From Arthrobacter sp. ISL-30 (lineage in GTDB: Bacteria > Actinomycetota > Actinomycetes > Actinomycetales > Micrococcaceae): a DNA stretch of 64,000 nt. Where the stretch lies: the NCBI RefSeq assembly GCF_018613855.1, contig NZ_JAGGPK010000012.1, positions 62,001-126,000 of the forward strand. The letters run 5' to 3'. The notes under the pieces are model-generated. The model was not told the origin of the DNA. It saw nothing but the letters and a program-made list of their open reading frames with translations, and did no database searches. The translations under genes were made by a program, and so were the position numbers. Every line of letters starts with the position of its first letter. Positions within the stretch are counted from its first letter, which is position 1. Below, piece after piece: positions 63,661 to 64,000 of the stretch.

Positions 63661-64000
63661 ATGACAGACGTCCACGTCCTGGGGATTCGGCACCATGGGC
63701 CAGGTTCGGCGCACTCGGTCGCTGAGGCCCTGGGGACCATCCGGCCTGATCTGGTGCTCGTAGAGGGCCCGCCGGAACTTGATCAGGTCATGCCGCTGGT
63801 GTCCGATCCAAGGATGGTTCCGCCGGTGGCAGCCCTCATCTACGCCGCCGAACAGCCGCGGCTGGCCACATTCTATCCGCTGGCCAGCTACTCCCCCGAG
63901 TGGGTGGCGATCCGCTGGGCCGTTTCCACCGGAACCACCGTGCGGGCGATCGACCTTCCCGCGACGCACAGCTTCGCTCTGCGCGACGCCGCCGATCTTG
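63661..64000 (+). CDS. DUF5682 family protein (3' end beyond the window)
   Basis: Only the first 113 codons are present. It starts MTDVHVLGIRHHGPGSAHSV (His-rich RHHGPG motif, near residues 9-14). LVLVEGPPELDQVMPLVSD and TGTTVRAIDLPATHSF follow. These look like DUF5682, a large protein that sits next to SWIM, DUF5691 and MoxR genes in actinobacteria. The motif is reminiscent of EreA/ChaN-type hydrolase folds (inference, weak). Its C-terminus and any VWA gene lie outside. Confidence 0.82.
   Translation, partial: MTDVHVLGIRHHGPGSAHSVAEALGTIRPDLVLVEGPPELDQVMPLVSDPRMVPPVAALIYAAEQPRLATFYPLASYSPEWVAIRWAVSTGTTVRAIDLPATHSFALRDAADL

Overview
The window is a chromosomal segment of a high-GC actinobacterium, most probably from the Arthrobacter / Pseudarthrobacter group of the Micrococcaceae. 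The clues are the whiA-yvcK-rapZ cluster, the RNA polymerase-binding protein RbpA, a CoaE-GrpB fusion, the DUF3516 helicase, EF-G2 and a DasR-type aminosugar regulator, together with the overall protein style. This is inferred from family knowledge; no search was run. Most of the window is ordinary core genome. Genes are tightly packed, no gene-free gap exceeds 300 bases, and I saw no tRNA, rRNA, insertion sequence or CRISPR array.

Layout. Positions 1-4000 (minus strand) hold the 3'-truncated end of rbpA and the glycolytic run gap-pgk-tpiA-secG. 4.2-10.1 kb holds sodA and uvrC-rapZ-yvcK-whiA. 10.2-15.8 kb holds a lyso-phospholipid acyltransferase, a HAD phosphatase, uvrA, a short GntR regulator and trans-aconitate methyltransferase. 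15.9-20.3 kb (plus strand) holds a DUF3516 helicase, an acetyltransferase and a prolyl aminopeptidase. 20.3-26.6 kb (minus) holds an MFS transporter, terC with a manganese-riboswitch-like leader, uvrB and coaE. 26.6-34.4 kb holds a YigZ protein, a DJ-1 protein, rpsA, an Eis-like acetyltransferase, polA and a PaaI-type thioesterase. All three uvr genes lie in this window.

34.4-45 kb is metabolic: a RibD-like reductase, a phosphate transporter with a small membrane protein, and an N-acetylglucosamine-type cluster (GntR regulator, two DasR-like operators, a small ORF, a BadF/NagK-type kinase and a SIS-domain enzyme). It also has a GH13 glucosidase and EF-G2. 45-55 kb is a mixture: an M50 protease, HrpB, a SRPBCC protein, a PadR regulator with a glycine-rich head and an operator cluster, a possible 2H phosphoesterase, hydrolases, TetR/SDR, a nitronate monooxygenase and a ChaB-like protein.

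55.3-64 kb is the accessory part and the best hunting ground. It holds an unrecognised Cys/His protein, a DUF1089-type protein and a WXG100-headed putative secreted toxin (56932-57912). The toxin stop codon overlaps the TTG start of a small lipoprotein that is probably its immunity factor. An acyltransferase follows. Last comes a translationally coupled SWIM / DUF5691 / MoxR-ATPase / DUF5682 module that runs off the right edge. Its biological role is, as far as I know, not established.

Start codons were moved from the longest open frame where a Shine-Dalgarno, an overlap or family length argued for it; this is stated per gene.
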